64,000 bases of DNA from Bradyrhizobium guangzhouense (GTDB taxonomy: Bacteria > Pseudomonadota > Alphaproteobacteria > Rhizobiales > Xanthobacteraceae), in NCBI RefSeq assembly GCF_004114955.1, contig NZ_CP030053.1, positions 4,154,001 to 4,218,000 on the forward strand, written 5' to 3'. Shown piece by piece: positions 62,373-64,000 of the stretch. Made by a program: the position numbers and the translations under genes. The notes beneath the pieces were generated by a model. The model saw only the letters and a program-made list of their open reading frames with translations. It was not told the DNA's origin and ran no database searches. Position 1 is the stretch's first letter, and each line of letters starts with the position of its first letter.

Positions 62373-63656
62373 ATGACATTGGCGTCCGACCCGAACATGA
62401 TCCCGCAATCCGGCCTTCTCTCCGCGGAAGCCAACCAGGCTGCCGCACTCGCTGCCTATGGCGGCGTGCTTACCGTCGATCTCGACGCCATCATCGCCAA
62501 CTGGCGCAAGCTCGAGAAGACCGCCGTGCCGGCCGAGTGCTCGGCGGTGATCAAGGCCGATGCCTATGGCTGCGGCACTGCGCAGGTCGCGCAGGCGCTC
62601 AACAAGGCGGGCTGCAAGACCTTCTTCGTCGCCACCATCGAGGAGGCCCGCACCGCGCGCGCAGCGGTGCCTGATGCCACGATCTACGTGCTCGGCGGCT
62701 ATTTCCAGAACACCGGCGAGCACTACGCCAAGATCAATTGCCGTCCGGTGATCGGCGATCTCAACGAGCTCGCCGAATGGGACGTGTTCTGCCGCCGCAC
62801 CGGCTGGTCCGGCGGCGCCGCCATCCACATCGACACCGGCATGAACCGGCTCGGGCTGACGCTATCGGAAGCGCAGGCCATCATCCCCCGCATCAATGCT
62901 GGCGATCACGGCATCACGCTGGTGATGAGCCATCTGGTCTCGGCCGAGCAGCTCAACAGCCCGATCAACGCAAAACAACTCGCGGCCTTCCGCGGCATCG
63001 CCAGCGAATTCTCCGGCGTGCCGGCGGCGCTCGCCAATTCATCCGGCATCTTCCTCGGCGCGCCATTCCAGTTCGACATGGTGCGGCCGGGCGCCGCGCT
63101 CTACGGTGTCAATCCGACGCCGGAGGCCGACAATCCGATGCAACAGGTGGTCGACCTCAAGGCGCGCATCGTGCAGACCCGCTCGATCGAGCGCGGTGAG
63201 ACGGTCGGCTACGGCGGCACCTGGTCCGCACGGCGGCCGACCAGGCTTGCGATCATCGCAGTCGGCTATGCCGACGGCTATTTCCGCGCCGCCAGCTCCA
63301 ATGATGGAACCCGCGGCGCCGAGGTGATCGTCGCCGGCAAGCGCTGCCCGGTCGCCGGACGCATCTCGATGGACCTGATCGCGATCGACATCACCGATCT
63401 GCCACCGAACGCGGCCCGCCGCGGCCACATGGTCACGCTGCTCGGCGAGGGCATCACCGTCGACGAGCTCGCCCATCATTTCGGCACGATCGGCTACGAG
63501 GTGCTGACCAGCCTCGGCCACCGCTACGCCCGCGTCTACAAGGGTGGCAACGTGGTCGAGCCGCTGGTGAAGCCGGAACCCGCCAAGGCCGCGGACCAGC
63601 CGGCCTCCCCGCCGCCACTCGAGCAGCCGCCGGCCCCGCCGCCGCTGCCGAGCTGA
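62373..63656 (+). CDS. alr: Alanine racemase with Pro-rich tail
   Basis: A 427-residue PLP enzyme giving D-alanine for peptidoglycan. The PLP Lys is K61 in VIKADAYGCG; the second catalytic residue is the Tyr in VGYGGTWSA. The normal fold ends near residue 395 at HRYARVYKGG; the last 30 residues are Pro/Ala (PPPLEQPPAPPPLPS), absent in most homologues. It begins 41 bases after dnaB. Confidence 0.93.
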   Translation: MTLASDPNMIPQSGLLSAEANQAAALAAYGGVLTVDLDAIIANWRKLEKTAVPAECSAVIKADAYGCGTAQVAQALNKAGCKTFFVATIEEARTARAAVPDATIYVLGGYFQNTGEHYAKINCRPVIGDLNELAEWDVFCRRTGWSGGAAIHIDTGMNRLGLTLSEAQAIIPRINAGDHGITLVMSHLVSAEQLNSPINAKQLAAFRGIASEFSGVPAALANSSGIFLGAPFQFDMVRPGAALYGVNPTPEADNPMQQVVDLKARIVQTRSIERGETVGYGGTWSARRPTRLAIIAVGYADGYFRAASSNDGTRGAEVIVAGKRCPVAGRISMDLIAIDITDLPPNAARRGHMVTLLGEGITVDELAHHFGTIGYEVLTSLGHRYARVYKGGNVVEPLVKPEPAKAADQPASPPPLEQPPAPPPLPS

Positions 63657-63668
63657 GCGTCTCGCCGC

Positions 63669-63887
63669 TTACTTCTTGCGGCTGTCGAGCGCCGCCTTGC
63701 AGGTCGCGCTGAGCTGGTCGCGCTTGGCGTTCAGGCAGGCGATGATCTTGCCGCCGCCCGGCGCGATGCCGGCGCAGAATTTGTCGTAATCCGCCTTGCA
63801 CGCGCCGCGCGGATCGGCCGATTGTGCCGAGGCGGCCCCGGAGAGTGCGACGACGAATGCGATAGCGGCAAAGCTCAACTTGGACAT
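63669..63887 (-). CDS. Small secreted cysteine-rich-repeat protein
   Basis: A 72-residue precursor with a signal peptide (cleavage after ASA) and a mature part with four Cys: GACKADYDKFC...IIACLNAKRDQLSATCKAAL. This C-x6-C and C-x10-C spacing fits the cysteine-rich repeat family (Pfam GLG1-type). Start at 63887; a longer frame to 63944 lacks a signal. It is divergent from the exonuclease gene. Confidence 0.7.
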   Translation of the reverse strand: MSKLSFAAIAFVVALSGAASAQSADPRGACKADYDKFCAGIAPGGGKIIACLNAKRDQLSATCKAALDSRKK

Positions 63888-63928
63888 TGTATCTCCGGTG
63901 TGGGGACGTACGAGGCGATCAGCTCTAC

Positions 63929-64000
63929 ATGAAGATTGCGACATTCAACATCAACAACATCAACCGCCGCCTGCCCAATCTGCTCGCATGGATGCGCGCG
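63929..64000 (+). CDS. xthA: Exonuclease III (partial, cut by window end)
   Basis: The first 24 codons read MKIATFNINNINRRLPNLLA and continue WMRA. This is the typical N-terminus of exodeoxyribonuclease III/AP endonuclease, in which the Asn after F-N acts in the metal site. The rest of the gene is beyond base 64000. Confidence 0.7.
   Translation, partial: MKIATFNINNINRRLPNLLAWMRA

Overview
The window looks like a chromosomal segment of an alphaproteobacterium of the order Rhizobiales, most likely Bradyrhizobium or a close relative. The evidence is the strong G/C preference at third codon positions, rhizobial-style gene neighbourhoods (pgsA-like/hda/ppk/ppx, lptF-lptG-lptD-surA-pdxA-rsmA, fabD-fabG-acpP-fabF-mltG, rpsF-rpsR-DUF2232-rplI-dnaB-alr), EcfG-type stress promoters and several palindromic intergenic repeats of the kind scattered through such genomes. 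No tRNA, rRNA, CRISPR array, prophage or insertion sequence was seen. Most of the window is core chromosome; the accessory parts are about 6.4-16.4 kb and 41.2-45.8 kb.

Layout: 0.3-4.3 kb holds a GpdQ-like phosphoesterase and a Ugp-like ABC importer (two permeases and a binding protein, no ATPase in view). RNase D (rnd) follows. 6.5-12.0 kb is a probable aromatic-acid catabolic island: class III aminotransferase, AAHS-family transporter, IclR regulator and FAD hydroxylase, with two copies of one palindromic operator. 12.0-15.2 kb is an uncharacterised four-gene operon (two GNAT-fold proteins, an isochorismatase-fold protein apparently lacking catalytic residues, and a 55-residue protein) divergent from a LysR regulator. 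Then come an autotransporter-type beta-barrel with a Thr/Ser-Pro stalk, a cold-shock protein, purMN, a CDP-alcohol phosphatidyltransferase with Hda, and the polyphosphate pair ppk-ppx with a candidate Pho box.

24-32 kb holds a TerC-like membrane protein, ndk, small secreted proteins, an ABC-F ATPase, a decayed HlyD-type fragment, a methyltransferase, a lipoprotein, and holC-pepA. 32-41 kb carries the LPS export/assembly genes lptF, lptG and lptD, translationally or closely linked to a SurA-like chaperone, pdxA and rsmA, then a zinc alcohol dehydrogenase. 41-46 kb is a run of small or secreted proteins, including an EcfG-type promoter, an exported caspase-fold protein and a Pro/Ala-rich membrane protein whose end overlaps gmk.

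46-54 kb (minus strand) holds gmk, a YicC-family gene, mltG and the fatty-acid genes fabF, acpP, fabG, fabD, followed by a fatty-acid desaturase with its TetR regulator and a palindromic operator. 54.7-64 kb (mostly plus strand) holds rpsF-rpsR with a likely S6:S18 autoregulatory leader, a DUF2232 membrane protein, rplI, a c-type-cytochrome-like protein with a long low-complexity tail (minus), cfa with an EcfG-type promoter, a 39-residue membrane miniprotein behind a perfect CRP-type palindrome, dnaB, alr, a cysteine-rich secreted peptide and the first codons of an exonuclease III gene cut by the window end.

All assignments rest on reading motifs and gene order; no database search was run. 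The most unusual items are the 12.0-14.1 kb operon, the duplicated IclR operator, the S6:S18 leader, the stress/CRP/Pho regulatory sites in front of small or envelope genes, and several ORFs below 60 codons.
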